Shown: piece by piece, positions 47,001 through 55,468 of the stretch
Numbering within the stretch: position 1 is the stretch's first letter
How the letters are laid out: each line of letters begins with the position of its first letter
Assembly (NCBI GenBank): GCA_963759175.1
Contig: CAVWXP010000004.1
Span: 1 to 64,000 of the forward strand
From: SZUA-442 sp963759175
GTDB taxonomy: Bacteria; Actinomycetota; Acidimicrobiia; Spongiisociales; UBA5794
DNA: 64,000 bases
Direction: 5' to 3'
Notes under the pieces: model-generated
Told to the model about the DNA's origin: nothing
Seen by the model: only the letters and a program-made list of their open reading frames with translations
The model's database searches: none
Translations under genes and position numbers: made by a program

Positions 47001-47765
47001 ATGAAGATCGTCCGCGTCGATGCCGAAGCCGACGACATCACCTATGGCACGGTCGAGCCCGATGGCATCCGGTTGTACCACGGGTCGCCCCTGTTCCAGT
47101 GGGAACGCTCAGAGACGGTGCTGCCGATCACCCAGGTGAAGCTGCTCGCACCGGTGATCCCGACGAAGGTGGTGGCGGTCGGCAAGAACTATGCCGAGCA
47201 TGCCGCCGAGATGGCCTCCGAGCTTCCGGATACGCCGATCATCTTCCTCAAGCCGCCGACATCCGTCATCGGACCGATGTCGCCCATCCGTCTCCCCGGG
47301 GCCTCACAGGAGGTCCACCACGAGGCGGAGTTGGCCGTGGTGATGGGCAAGGTGGCGCGTAACGTCGCGGCTGAGGACGTCAGTAGCCACATCCTCGGAT
47401 ACACGGTCGCGAACGACGTCACCGCCCGCGACCTGCAACGTGCCGACGGCCAATGGACACGTGCCAAGGGCTTCGACACCTTCTGCCCCCTCGGACCAGC
47501 CATCGACACCGAGTTCGACCCGACCGAGCCGCACGCGATCACGGCCACCGTCAACGGGGAGATCCGCCAGGACGGTTCGACATCGGACATGGTCTTCGGT
47601 GTCGCCGAGCTGGTGTCGTTCATCTCCTCGGTCATGACCCTGCTGCCCGGCGATGTCATCCTCACAGGGACGCCCGCTGGCGTCGGTCCGATCCGCGGCG
47701 GTGACCACGTCGAGATCGACATCGAGGGCATCGGCGTGCTCGTCAATCCCGTGGTGGCGTCGTGA
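47001..47765 (+). CDS. Fumarylacetoacetate hydrolase family protein
   Basis: 254 residues. KVVAVGKNYAEHAAEM, FLKPPTSVIGP, the metal-binding HHEAELAVVMGKVARNV, GYTVANDVTARDLQ and TGTPAGVGPI are typical of the FAH C-terminal domain family (fumarylpyruvate hydrolase or oxaloacetate decarboxylase-like). Which C-C bond it cleaves cannot be told from sequence. GGGAGG before ATG 47001; overlaps gltX by GTGA. Confidence 0.88.
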   Translation: MKIVRVDAEADDITYGTVEPDGIRLYHGSPLFQWERSETVLPITQVKLLAPVIPTKVVAVGKNYAEHAAEMASELPDTPIIFLKPPTSVIGPMSPIRLPGASQEVHHEAELAVVMGKVARNVAAEDVSSHILGYTVANDVTARDLQRADGQWTRAKGFDTFCPLGPAIDTEFDPTEPHAITATVNGEIRQDGSTSDMVFGVAELVSFISSVMTLLPGDVILTGTPAGVGPIRGGDHVEIDIEGIGVLVNPVVAS

Positions 47766-49213
47766 GCGTGCGTGTTCGGTTCGCTCCGTCGCCGACGGGT
47801 CACCTCCACGTCGGTGCGGCACGAACGGCGCTCTACAACTACCTGTTCGCACGTTCGAAGGACGGCGTGTTCATCCTTCGGTCCGATGACACGGATGCGG
47901 AGCGATCGTCCCAGGTGTTCCAGGACGACATCCTCGAGCACCTCGATTGGCTCGGGCTCGATTGGGACGAGGGCATCGGTAGGGGAGGCCCCCATGGTTC
48001 GTACCGGCAGTCCGACCGTTTCGACCGCTATGCCCAGGTCGCCCATGGACTGGTGCGCTCCGGGCACGCCTACTACTCGTTCGCAAACCCCGACCAGCTC
48101 GAGGCGTTCAAGGCGCGCGCTCGCGAGGCCGGGACATCGCCTGCGTACGACGGTTCGATGGAACCCGAACGCGAACAGGTGTCGCGGCGCCTCGCCGACG
48201 GTGAGCGCACCGTCATCCGGTTCAGGATCCCACGGCCCGGTTCGACGGAGTTCGTCGATCTCGTGCGTGGCGAGATGCGCTTCGACCATGCCCAGGTGGA
48301 TGACTTCGTCATCCTGCGATCGGACGGGTCACCCACCTACCACCTCGCCTCGACGGTCGACGATGTCGACTACGCCATCACCCACGTGATCCGAGGCGAG
48401 GACCTGCTGTCATCGACCCCGAAGCACATCCTCTTGACCGAGGCCATGGGTGCAGTGCCTGCCGAGTACGCCCATCTTTCGCTGCTCATGGGACCCGACG
48501 GCAAGAAGCTCTCCAAGCGGCATGGTGACACCGCGATGAGCGCGTACCGCAGCGCCGGATACCTGCCGGAGGCCATGGACAACTACCTCGCCCTCCTCGG
48601 TTGGGCGGCGGGCGAGGACGAGAACGACATCGCATCGCTCGACGAGATGGTGGACCGATTCGACCTCGGCGCGGTGTCGAGGAACCCAGCGGTCTTCGAC
48701 GTCGCAAAGCTCGAGTGGATGAACGGCGTCTACATCCGGTCGATGAGTGATGACGATTTCGTCGCAGCCATCCGGCCGCTCGTCGAGGGATCGCTCGGAC
48801 GTCCCCTGGGATCTGGTGATGTCGACACGTTGGCCGCCGTGGCCCCGTTGGTGAAGGAGCGCACGAAGCTGCTCCCGGAGGTGCCGGACCAGGTGCGTTT
48901 CCTGCTCGCTCCCATCGACGGGTACGACGAGGAGTCCTGGGAGAAGGTGATGTCGACGCCCGAGGCGTCCATCGCCCTCGACGGAGCGCTCGACTCGCTA
49001 TCAGATCTCGATAGCTGGACCACGGAAGCGATCGATGCGGCTCTGCGGGCGATGCTCGCCGACCACGAGCTGTCTGGCCGCAAGGGACTCCAACCGATCC
49101 GGGTGGCGGTGTCGGGATCCACGGTCAGCCCACCCCTCTTCGAATCCCTCGAGATCCTCGGCAGGGACGAGTCCCTCCGCCGCATCTCGGTGGCGAGGAG
49201 CCTGCTCGAATGA
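47762..49213 (+). CDS. gltX: Glutamate-tRNA ligase
   Basis: 483-residue class I synthetase. HIGH-type motif FAPSPTGHLHVGAARTAL and KMSKS-type motif GKKLSKRHGD. Together with GatCAB it implies Gln-tRNA is made by transamidation of Glu-tRNA; two of its tRNA substrates (tRNA-Gln and tRNA-Glu) lie just downstream. GTG 47762 overlaps the FAH stop. Overlaps the VOC gene by ATGA. Confidence 0.96.
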   Translation: MSVRVRFAPSPTGHLHVGAARTALYNYLFARSKDGVFILRSDDTDAERSSQVFQDDILEHLDWLGLDWDEGIGRGGPHGSYRQSDRFDRYAQVAHGLVRSGHAYYSFANPDQLEAFKARAREAGTSPAYDGSMEPEREQVSRRLADGERTVIRFRIPRPGSTEFVDLVRGEMRFDHAQVDDFVILRSDGSPTYHLASTVDDVDYAITHVIRGEDLLSSTPKHILLTEAMGAVPAEYAHLSLLMGPDGKKLSKRHGDTAMSAYRSAGYLPEAMDNYLALLGWAAGEDENDIASLDEMVDRFDLGAVSRNPAVFDVAKLEWMNGVYIRSMSDDDFVAAIRPLVEGSLGRPLGSGDVDTLAAVAPLVKERTKLLPEVPDQVRFLLAPIDGYDEESWEKVMSTPEASIALDGALDSLSDLDSWTTEAIDAALRAMLADHELSGRKGLQPIRVAVSGSTVSPPLFESLEILGRDESLRRISVARSLLE

Positions 49214-49596
49214 CCGGGCCGACGGCCGACGCCCAGATCACCTTCCTCCCCGCAAGCGACCTCGCCGCCAGCGGTGCGTTCTATGGCGGGATCCTCGGAC
49301 TCGAGCTCGTCGTCGACCAGGGGACGTGTCTCATATTCCGCGTCACCGACGATGCGTTCCTCGGTGTGTGCGAGCATCTGGAGCCGATCGAGGGTCGCAG
49401 TGTGATCTTCACGATCGTCGCAGAGGACGTCGATGGATTCTGCGCCATGGTCATCGCCAACGGAGGAACCGTCGACAGCGGCCCTGAGCACAATGACCGC
49501 TTCGGCATCTACCACGCCTTCTTCCTCGATCCCGACGGCCATCACATCGAGGTCCAACGATTCGACGATCCAGGGTGGTCGACCCCTCCGGCTTGA
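49210..49596 (+). CDS. VOC-superfamily (glyoxalase-like) protein
   Basis: 128 residues. One pair of beta-alpha-beta-beta-beta modules: ASGAFYGGILGLELVVDQG and YHAFFLDPDGHHIEVQRF (metal-ligand Glu). No motif tells the substrate; dioxygenase, lyase and antibiotic-resistance variants share this fold. Coupled to gltX by ATGA. Confidence 0.8.
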   Translation: MTGPTADAQITFLPASDLAASGAFYGGILGLELVVDQGTCLIFRVTDDAFLGVCEHLEPIEGRSVIFTIVAEDVDGFCAMVIANGGTVDSGPEHNDRFGIYHAFFLDPDGHHIEVQRFDDPGWSTPPA

Positions 49597-49648
49597 CGTC
49601 GGATGGGGTGATTCGACGGGTGCGGTCTTGTCGTCCCGGCACCCACCG

Positions 49649-49678
49649 TTGCAACTAGGCCGGTCGCGGACGTATGCT
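49649..49678 (+). promoter_or_regulatory. Promoter of the tRNA-Gln/tRNA-Glu unit
   Basis: TTGCAA (49649-49654) and TATGCT (49673-49678) are separated by 18 bases, eleven bases before the first tRNA. This is the clearest -35/-10 pair in the window. Confidence 0.65.
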
Positions 49679-49688
49679 TTCGTCGCCT

Positions 49689-49760
49689 TCGGGGGTGGTG
49701 TAATTGGCAACACGCCGGGTTCTGGTCCCGTTATTGAGGGTTCGAGTCCTTCCCCCCGAG
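49689..49760 (+). tRNA. tRNA-Gln(CTG)
   Basis: 72 bases. Acceptor TCGGGGG pairs with CCCCCGA, D stem GTGT/ACAC, anticodon loop TTCTGGT with anticodon CTG, T arm GAGGG-TTCGAGT-CCTTC, discriminator G. No CCA is encoded. Confidence 0.92.
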
Positions 49761-49784
49761 CTGGCAGACCCGGTCTGCCCATAC

Positions 49785-49857
49785 GGCCCCGTCGTCTAGC
49801 GGCCTAGGACGCCGCCCTCTCAAGGCGGTAGCGCCGGTTCAAATCCGGTCGGGGCTA
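49785..49857 (+). tRNA. tRNA-Glu(CTC)
   Basis: 73 bases. Acceptor GGCCCCG/CGGGGCT, anticodon arm CCGCC-CTCTCAA-GGCGG with anticodon CTC, T arm CCGG-TTCAAAT-CCGG, discriminator A. No CCA encoded. Its 3' half is repeated downstream three times. Confidence 0.93.
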
Positions 49858-49859
49858 CG

Positions 49860-49893
49860 AACAGACCTCCTGCTCTCACGCGGGGGGTCTGTT
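49860..49893 (+). terminator. Rho-independent-like terminator after tRNA-Glu
   Basis: AACAGACC pairs with GGTCTGTT, 18-base loop, short T-run (TTTG). The same hairpin recurs at 49973-50006 after the first tRNA-Glu fragment. Confidence 0.7.
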
Positions 49894-49972
49894 TGCCTTT
49901 CGAGTGCGGCGTGCCGCTCACCCTGTCCCACGGCAAGGCGGTAGCGCCGGTTCAAATCCGGTCGGGGCTACG

Positions 49973-50006
49973 AACAGACCTCCTGCTCTCACGCGGGGGG
50001 TCTGTT
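49973..50006 (+). terminator. Duplicate of the tRNA terminator hairpin
   Basis: Same AACAGACC/GGTCTGTT stem and loop as at 49860-49893, following the first tRNA-Glu 3' fragment. Confidence 0.6.
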
Positions 50007-50141
50007 TGCGCTTTCGAGTGCGGCGTGCCGCTCACCCTGTCCTTCGGCACAGGCGGTAGCGCCGGTGCAACTCCGGTCGGGGCTACGAACTGCCTCTGCT
50101 CTCTGGCAAGGCGGTAGCGCCGGTTCACATCCGGTCGGGGC

Positions 50142-50393
50142 GGACTCGCTGTGCGAGTCCGTTGGAGAACCCGCTGTGCGGCTTCTCTGCTGGCCGGGCT
50201 CTTGCATCTCACGCCGGAGATTTCTTTGTTCGCGGTCGAAGTCGCTTTTGAGCCTTGAGCTACGAACCGTGAACCGTCAATCAAGCCGGCTCTAGCAGGC
50301 TCATAGCTCAGGGCTCATAGCTCTCCTCAAGCGGTTCGCACTCAAGGGATCGGCCGTCGATGTCGATGGACTACCCACTGTGGTGGGCGCGAC
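50142..50393. other. Non-coding stretch with hairpins and a short direct repeat
   Basis: No convincing gene. GGACTCGC-TGT-GCGAGTCC (50142-50160) is a perfect 8-bp hairpin; 50165-50187 forms a second with the same TGT loop (GAGAAC-CCGC/GCGG-CTTCTC). GGCTCATAGCTC occurs at 50298 and again at 50312. The stretch is less GC-rich than its surroundings. Confidence 0.6.
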
Positions 50394-50468
50394 ATGCCTG
50401 TCCGATCGCTCGAGGGGAGCCAAGCAATGGTGCGCGTACATGGGGCATCGTCACTTCACAATCATCCA

Positions 50469-53123
50469 ATGACGGGTACGAGTCGGACGAGGATCCTTGC
50501 TGCACTTGCAGTGTTGGGCCTCGTCTTTGCTCTCGTGATGCCGGTCATGCCGGCGTCGGCCATCACGCCTTCGCCGACGCCTGCTCCTTCGCCGACGCCT
50601 GATGGTGCGGTTGATTTCACGGGTCTCGATGTCACGTCATACGGACTGAGCCCGCATCCGCAGGATCTGACTGGTGGTGCGAGTGTTGTTGATGGTGGTG
50701 TGACGTTGGTGTTGTCGGGGAACACGTGGAAGAAGGTGCCGCTCGAGACGGTGATTGCTTCCGATACGGTGCTCGAGTTCGATGCGTTTGTTGCTGCTGA
50801 GGGTGAGATCCAGGGTCTCGGTTTCGACAATGACAATTCGTATGCGCAGCTGGCAACGTTCCAGTTCGCCGGGACGACGTCCCCGTGGGGTATCCCGGTC
50901 GAGTTGTTCGGTGAGGATGTCGTGGGTTCACCCGGGTGGGTGCATTACGAGATCCCGATCGGGACGTTCTACCAGGGCTCGTTCACGCATCTGTTCTTCG
51001 TCAACGATGATGATGCAACGGCTGCTGCCGAGGTGGCATTCGCCAACATCGTCGTGACGACCCCGGTACCGCCGCCGCCGGTGGAGTTGACGCCTGCTCC
51101 TTCGCCGACGCCTGATGGTGCGGTTGATTTCACGGGTCTCGATGTCACGTCGTATGGGGATTCGCCTGCACTCCAGGATCTGACTGGTGGTGCGAGTGTT
51201 GTTGATGGTGGTGTGACGTTGGTGTTGTCGGGGAACACGTGGAAGAAGGTGCCGCTCGAGACGGTGATTGCTTCCGATACGGTGCTCGAGTTCGATGCGT
51301 TTGTTGCTGCTGAGGGTGAGATCCAGGGTCTCGGTTTCGACAATGACAATTCGTATGCGCAGCTGGCAACGTTCCAGTTCGCCGGGACGACGTCCCCGTG
51401 GGGTATCCCGGTCGAGTTGTTCGGTGAGGATGTCGTGGGTTCACCCGGGTGGGTGCATTACGAGATCCCGATCGGGACGTTCTACCAGGGCTCGTTCACG
51501 CATCTGTTCTTCGTCAACGATGATGATGCAACGGCTGCTGCCGAGGTGGCATTCGCCAACATCGTCGTGACGACCCCGGTACCGCCGCCGCCGGTGGAGT
51601 TGACGCCTGCTCCTTCGCCGACGCCTGATGGTGCGGTTGATTTCACGGGTCTCGATGTCACGTCGTATGGGGATTCGCCTGCACTCCAGGATCTGACTGG
51701 TGGTGCGAGTGTTGTTGATGGTGGTGTGACGTTGGTGTTGTCGGGGAACACGTGGAAGAAGGTGCCGCTCGAGACGGTGATTGCTTCCGATACGGTGCTC
51801 GAGTTCGATGCGTTTGTTGCTGCTGAGGGTGAGATCCAGGGTCTCGGTTTCGACAATGACAATTCGTATGCGCAGCTGGCAACGTTCCAGTTCGCCGGGA
51901 CGACGTCCCCGTGGGGTATCCCGGTCGAGTTGTTCGGTGAGGATGTCGTGGGTTCACCCGGGTGGGTGCATTACGAGATCCCGATCGGGACGTTCTACCA
52001 GGGCTCGTTCACGCATCTGTTCTTCGTCAACGATGATGATGCAACGGCTGCTGCCGAGGTGGCATTCGCCAACATCGTCGTGACGACCCCGGTACCGCCG
52101 CCGCCGGTGGAGTTGACGCCTGCTCCTTCGCCGACGCCTGATGGTGCGGTTGATTTCACGGGTCTCGATGTCACGTCGTATGGGGATTCGCCTGCACTCC
52201 AGGATCTGACTGGTGGTGCGAGTGTTGTTGATGGTGGTGTGACGTTGGTGTTGTCGGGGAACACGTGGAAGAAGGTGCCGCTCGAGACGGTGATTGCTTC
52301 CGATACGGTGCTCGAGTTCGATGCGTTTGTTGCTGCTGAGGGTGAGATCCAGGGTCTCGGTTTCGACAATGACAATTCGTATGCGCAGCTGGCAACGTTC
52401 CAGTTCGCCGGGACGACGTCCCCGTGGGGTATCCCGGTCGAGTTGTTCGGTGAGGATGTCGTGGGTTCACCCGGGTGGGTGCATTACGAGATCCCGATCG
52501 GGACGTTCTACCAGGGCTCGTTCACGCATCTGTTCTTCGTCAACGATGATGATGCAACGGCTGCTGCCGAGGTGGCATTCGCCAACATCGTCGTGACGAC
52601 CCCGGTACCGCCGCCGGCTCCCCCATACGATCCTCCCGCACCCGCCCTGGCGGACGGTGCCGTGGACTTCACAGGTCTCGAAGTGACCTCCTACGGGGTC
52701 AAGCCCCACATGCAGGATGTCTCGGGTGGAGCGACCGTCGCCGATGCCGGCAGGACGATGGTGTTGTCGGGGAACACGTGGAAGAAGGTGCCACTCGAGA
52801 CGGAGATCACGCCGATACGGTGCTCGAGTTCGATGCGTACGTAGCGGCCGAAGGTGAGATCCATGGATCGGTATCGATATCAACAGCTCGTACTCGCAGC
52901 TGGCGACACTCCATTCGCCGGCACGGACTCGGCATGGGGTATCCCGGTCGAGTTGTTCGGTGAGGATCGTGGGTTCACCCGGGTGGGTGCATTACGAGAT
53001 CCCGATCGGGACTTCTACCAGGGTTCGTTCACGTACCTGTTCTTCGTCAACGATGATGATGCAACGGCTGCTGCCGAGGTGGCATTCGCCAACATCGTCA
53101 TCACGACGCCGAACCCGAGCTGA
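50469..53123 (+). CDS. Secreted protein of four near-identical 171-residue modules plus a decayed fifth
   Basis: Sec signal peptide (RILAALAVLGLVFALVMPVM, cleavage near ASA), then modules of 171 residues joined by Pro/Thr linkers (VPPPPVELTPAPSPTPD). Each module reads AVDFTGLDVTSYG, TVLEFDAFVAAEGEIQGLGF, NDNSYAQLATFQF, WVHYEIPIGTFYQGSFTHLF and FVNDDDATAAAEVAFANIVV. That pattern, from memory, resembles beta-sandwich modules at the C-termini of marine extracellular hydrolases, so a carbohydrate- or surface-binding role is a guess. The open frame breaks at about 52808; the fifth module continues in other frames (DTVLEFDAYVAAEGEIHG; INSSYSQLATL; FAGTDSAWGIPVELFGED) with several small deletions, and ends FVNDDDATAAAEVAFANIVI-TTPNPS. 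Codon use favours GTG/TTG and T-ending codons unlike neighbours. Start ATG 50469; an upstream in-frame ATG (50394) would spoil the signal peptide. Confidence 0.75.
50581..53123 (+). repeat. 513-bp tandem repeat array
   Basis: Units at 50581, 51094, 51607 and 52120, each 513 bp. Copies 2-4 appear identical by eye; copy 1 differs only near its start (around 50638-50665). A fifth, diverged unit occupies 52633-53123. Near-perfect identity including silent sites means recent amplification or ongoing gene conversion. Confidence 0.93.
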
Positions 53124-53157
53124 GCACGTCGGCTGACCAAGCAGGCTGCATACAGAA

Positions 53158-53187
53158 GAGGCTCGGGACCGTTCGGTCCCGAGCCTC
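53158..53187 (+). terminator. Strong terminator hairpin after the repeat protein
   Basis: GAGGCTCGGGACC pairs perfectly with GGTCCCGAGCCTC around a GTTC loop, 35 bp after the stop at 53123. Only a weak T-run follows. Confidence 0.8.
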
Positions 53188-53320
53188 TCACGTCGTCGAC
53201 GGATCGTCGTCGATGAGCGGCTCCCGGCAACCGAAGCGAACGGCTTGTTCGTGCGCTGCACAATCCCGCGTCCCCGCCGAGTGCGGCAGTACGATGCCGT
53301 GTCACCGAAGGGAGAAGACA

Positions 53321-53506
53321 ATGGGTGATTTCCTCAAAGCGGTCGTGGTGTTCGGCGTGGCATTCGCCCTGTTCACCTTTCCCGCCACATGGCTGCTGAT
53401 GCTGTTCTTCGGCAATATCGGGATGGAGCTGTCCTACGTCGCGACGCTGCCGGCAGGAATCCTGGTCTCGGTCGTCATCGGTGGCGTCACCAGCCGAGCC
53501 TGGTAG
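53321..53506 (+). CDS. Small two-helix membrane protein
   Basis: 61 residues (MGDFLKAVVVFGVAFALF start) with two hydrophobic helices separated by GNIGMEL and a short charged end. GGGAGA precedes ATG 53321 and TACGAT lies upstream. The longer frame to 53213 adds an implausible Cys/Arg-rich head. Function unknown. Confidence 0.55.
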   Translation: MGDFLKAVVVFGVAFALFTFPATWLLMLFFGNIGMELSYVATLPAGILVSVVIGGVTSRAW

Positions 53507-53645
53507 CAGGGCCCGCTGACGTCGTAGCTGGTCCAGGTCGGGCAACGGCCGCTCGGGTCATCGATACATAGGGTCCGCTGGCAGTCGAGGCTTGGCTATC
53601 GGATTGGTCGTGCGCTCGAGCGACGCTCGACGCTGGTGTCCATTG

Positions 53646-54055
53646 TCAGACCGCGGTCCAACCCGAGAGCGTGACGATGTCGAACGCGATCACGTCGATG
53701 ACCGTTCCTGGATGGCGATACGTCGGATACTTCTCGCGCGAGGGCCTCTCGCCAGGGTTCATCGCCCGTGCCTCGACGCCCGCAGGTCGGCTCGTATCCA
53801 CCACAGCTGCTGCCAATCGTCCGACCGATGATCGACAAGGAGGCTCGCCCGAGGATCGCCAGTGACGTTGGTGGCCCTGCGCAGTCGCGTCGTCGACTTC
53901 GGCTTCACCGCATCGATGGGGATCGCCAGACGATCTCCAACAACGACGAACACCACGGGAACAAGGTGAACGCCCCGCTCGGCGTCGACCGTACCGAGCA
54001 CGCCAAAGTCGGCCTCGACGAGGCGGGCGATACAGGTCGGACGATCCAGACGCAC
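53646..54055 (-). CDS. PPOX-class (Rv0121-type) F420-dependent oxidoreductase, two frameshifts
   Basis: FMN-binding split barrel. The first frame reads VLGTVDAERGVHLVPVVFVV, KPKSTTRLRRATNVTGDPRA and DDWQQLWWIRADLRAS. A shift near 53765-53775 leads to TGDEPWREALAR and another near 53735-53745 to EKYPTYRHPGTVIDVIAFDI with the end LSGWTAV at 53646. Joined length about 136 residues, the normal size of this family, which in actinobacteria binds F420. GTG 54055 lies six bases after TAGGTT. Confidence 0.78.
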
Positions 54056-54109
54056 ATCGAGAACCTACTCGGGTACCGGTAGGGTGCGCCCGGATCGGAG
54101 GGACATGGG

Positions 54110-55468
54110 ATGAACGGATCGCTCGTCTTGTTGCTCGTGCTCTTCGTCGCCTACGCCCTGTTCTCGCGGCGCCTGGGCCGAAGCTCGGTCACGGGCCCCA
54201 TGCTCTTCATGGCCGCTGGGCTCGTCGCTGCGTGGATCGTCGTCGGTGGTGGATCCGCCGCAGAGGTCCTCCAACTCGAACTGTCGAACGAGACGATCCA
54301 GGTGCTCCTGGAAGCGACGCTCGTCATCGTGCTGTTCTCCGATGCCGTGCTGATCGACTACCGGGCCGTGCGGTCGGAGGCGACCATTCCCACGCGATTG
54401 CTGGGCATCGGATTGCCGCTCACGATCATCGCCGGTATCGCGGCCGCGATGCTGTTGTTCCCCGGCCTCGGCTTCTGGCCGGCCGCGATCATCGCGATCA
54501 TCCTCGCCCCGACCGACGCAGCGCTCGGTCAGGCCGTCCTCGCAAATCGATCCGTTCCAGCGGCGGTTCGGCAGGGACTGTCCGTCGAGAGCGGGCTCAA
54601 CGATGGCATCGCCGTGCCCTTCCTCGCCATTGCGGTGGCGGGAGCAGCTGATGAACTGCAGACCGGTTCGGAGATCGCGACGTTGTTCCTCGAGGAGATC
54701 GGTCTTGCGATCGTCGTCGGCATCATCGTGGGTCGCTGCGGATCCTGGCTGCTGAGCGAATGCATGTCACGAGGGTGGATGGGGGGAGAGGGCCGCCGGG
54801 TCCTCGTGGTCGTGTTGGCGCTCCTGTCATATGCCCTCGCCGATCCGATCGGCGGATCGGGCTTCATCGCAGCGTTCGTCGGCGGCCTCACCTTCGGGCG
54901 TTTCACCCGTTCCGCCTACCCCGACATCACCCGATTCTCCGAGGCCGTCAGCCACCTGCTCACCATGACATCGTTCTTCGTATTCGGCGCACTGATCCTC
55001 GGACCCGTGCTCGGTGAGGTCGATTGGCGGGTCGTCGCGTACGCCGTCGCCAGCCTGACCGTCGTGCGCATGGTCCCGGTGGCAATCTCGCTGATCGGCA
55101 CCCGTTCGGATGTGCGCACCCAGCTCTACATCGGGTGGTTCGGTCCGCGCGGGCTCGCGTCGCTCGTGTTCGTCGGCACGGTGGTGCTCGAGTCCGGTTT
55201 GCCGTTCACCGAGGAGGTGATCCTGGTGGTCGCCGTCACCGTCGGCTGCTCCGTTCTCGCCCACGGCATCTCGGCATGGCCCCTGTCGAACAGGTACGGC
55301 CGATGGTTCGCAGCGATGGCGGACGACGACATGGTCGGCATGGCCGAGGCGCTCGAGGTCGAGCACATGCCTCGTCGCGGCGTGACGCGCCAGATGCATG
55401 CCCCCATGGGCGACGGCGGCGAAGCCAATGGTGAGGTGGGTGACGCTCGGAGCGTCAGGGACGGGTGA
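54110..55468 (+). CDS. CPA1-type sodium/proton antiporter
   Basis: 452 residues with about 12 membrane helices. ILAPTDAALGQAVL and ESGLNDGIAVPFL hold the paired acidic residues (TD..; ND) of the ion site, typical of NhaP/CPA1 exchangers; GWFGPRGLASLVFV is also conserved. A hydrophilic tail of about 55 residues follows. GGAGGG precedes ATG 54110. The gene's end overlaps the convergent GMC gene by 14 bp. Confidence 0.9.
   Translation: MNGSLVLLLVLFVAYALFSRRLGRSSVTGPMLFMAAGLVAAWIVVGGGSAAEVLQLELSNETIQVLLEATLVIVLFSDAVLIDYRAVRSEATIPTRLLGIGLPLTIIAGIAAAMLLFPGLGFWPAAIIAIILAPTDAALGQAVLANRSVPAAVRQGLSVESGLNDGIAVPFLAIAVAGAADELQTGSEIATLFLEEIGLAIVVGIIVGRCGSWLLSECMSRGWMGGEGRRVLVVVLALLSYALADPIGGSGFIAAFVGGLTFGRFTRSAYPDITRFSEAVSHLLTMTSFFVFGALILGPVLGEVDWRVVAYAVASLTVVRMVPVAISLIGTRSDVRTQLYIGWFGPRGLASLVFVGTVVLESGLPFTEEVILVVAVTVGCSVLAHGISAWPLSNRYGRWFAAMADDDMVGMAEALEVEHMPRRGVTRQMHAPMGDGGEANGEVGDARSVRDG

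Larger units (their letters stand above)
49821..50141 (+). repeat. Tandem copies of the tRNA-Glu 3' half
   Basis: The segment from the anticodon stem to the 3' end of tRNA-Glu (49821-49857) recurs at 49934-49970 (identical), 50050-50086 (two substitutions, one deletion) and 50107-50141 (one substitution, acceptor end lost). The first two period-113 units also share the terminator hairpin and a following block containing GCGGCGTGCCGC. None of the later copies can fold into a whole tRNA. Confidence 0.88.

Noticed and set aside
49934..50141. Additional tRNA genes
   Set aside because: Only the anticodon-stem 3' strand, T arm and acceptor 3' strand are present; no 5' half exists, so no cloverleaf can form.
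52171..52470. Repeated 99-residue antisense frames in the 513-bp array
   Set aside because: They recur only because the DNA repeats; no start context, and they lie opposite a secreted protein that makes structural sense.
50581..52632. CRISPR array
   Set aside because: Units are 513 bp, contiguous and coding, with no spacer/repeat alternation and no cas genes nearby.
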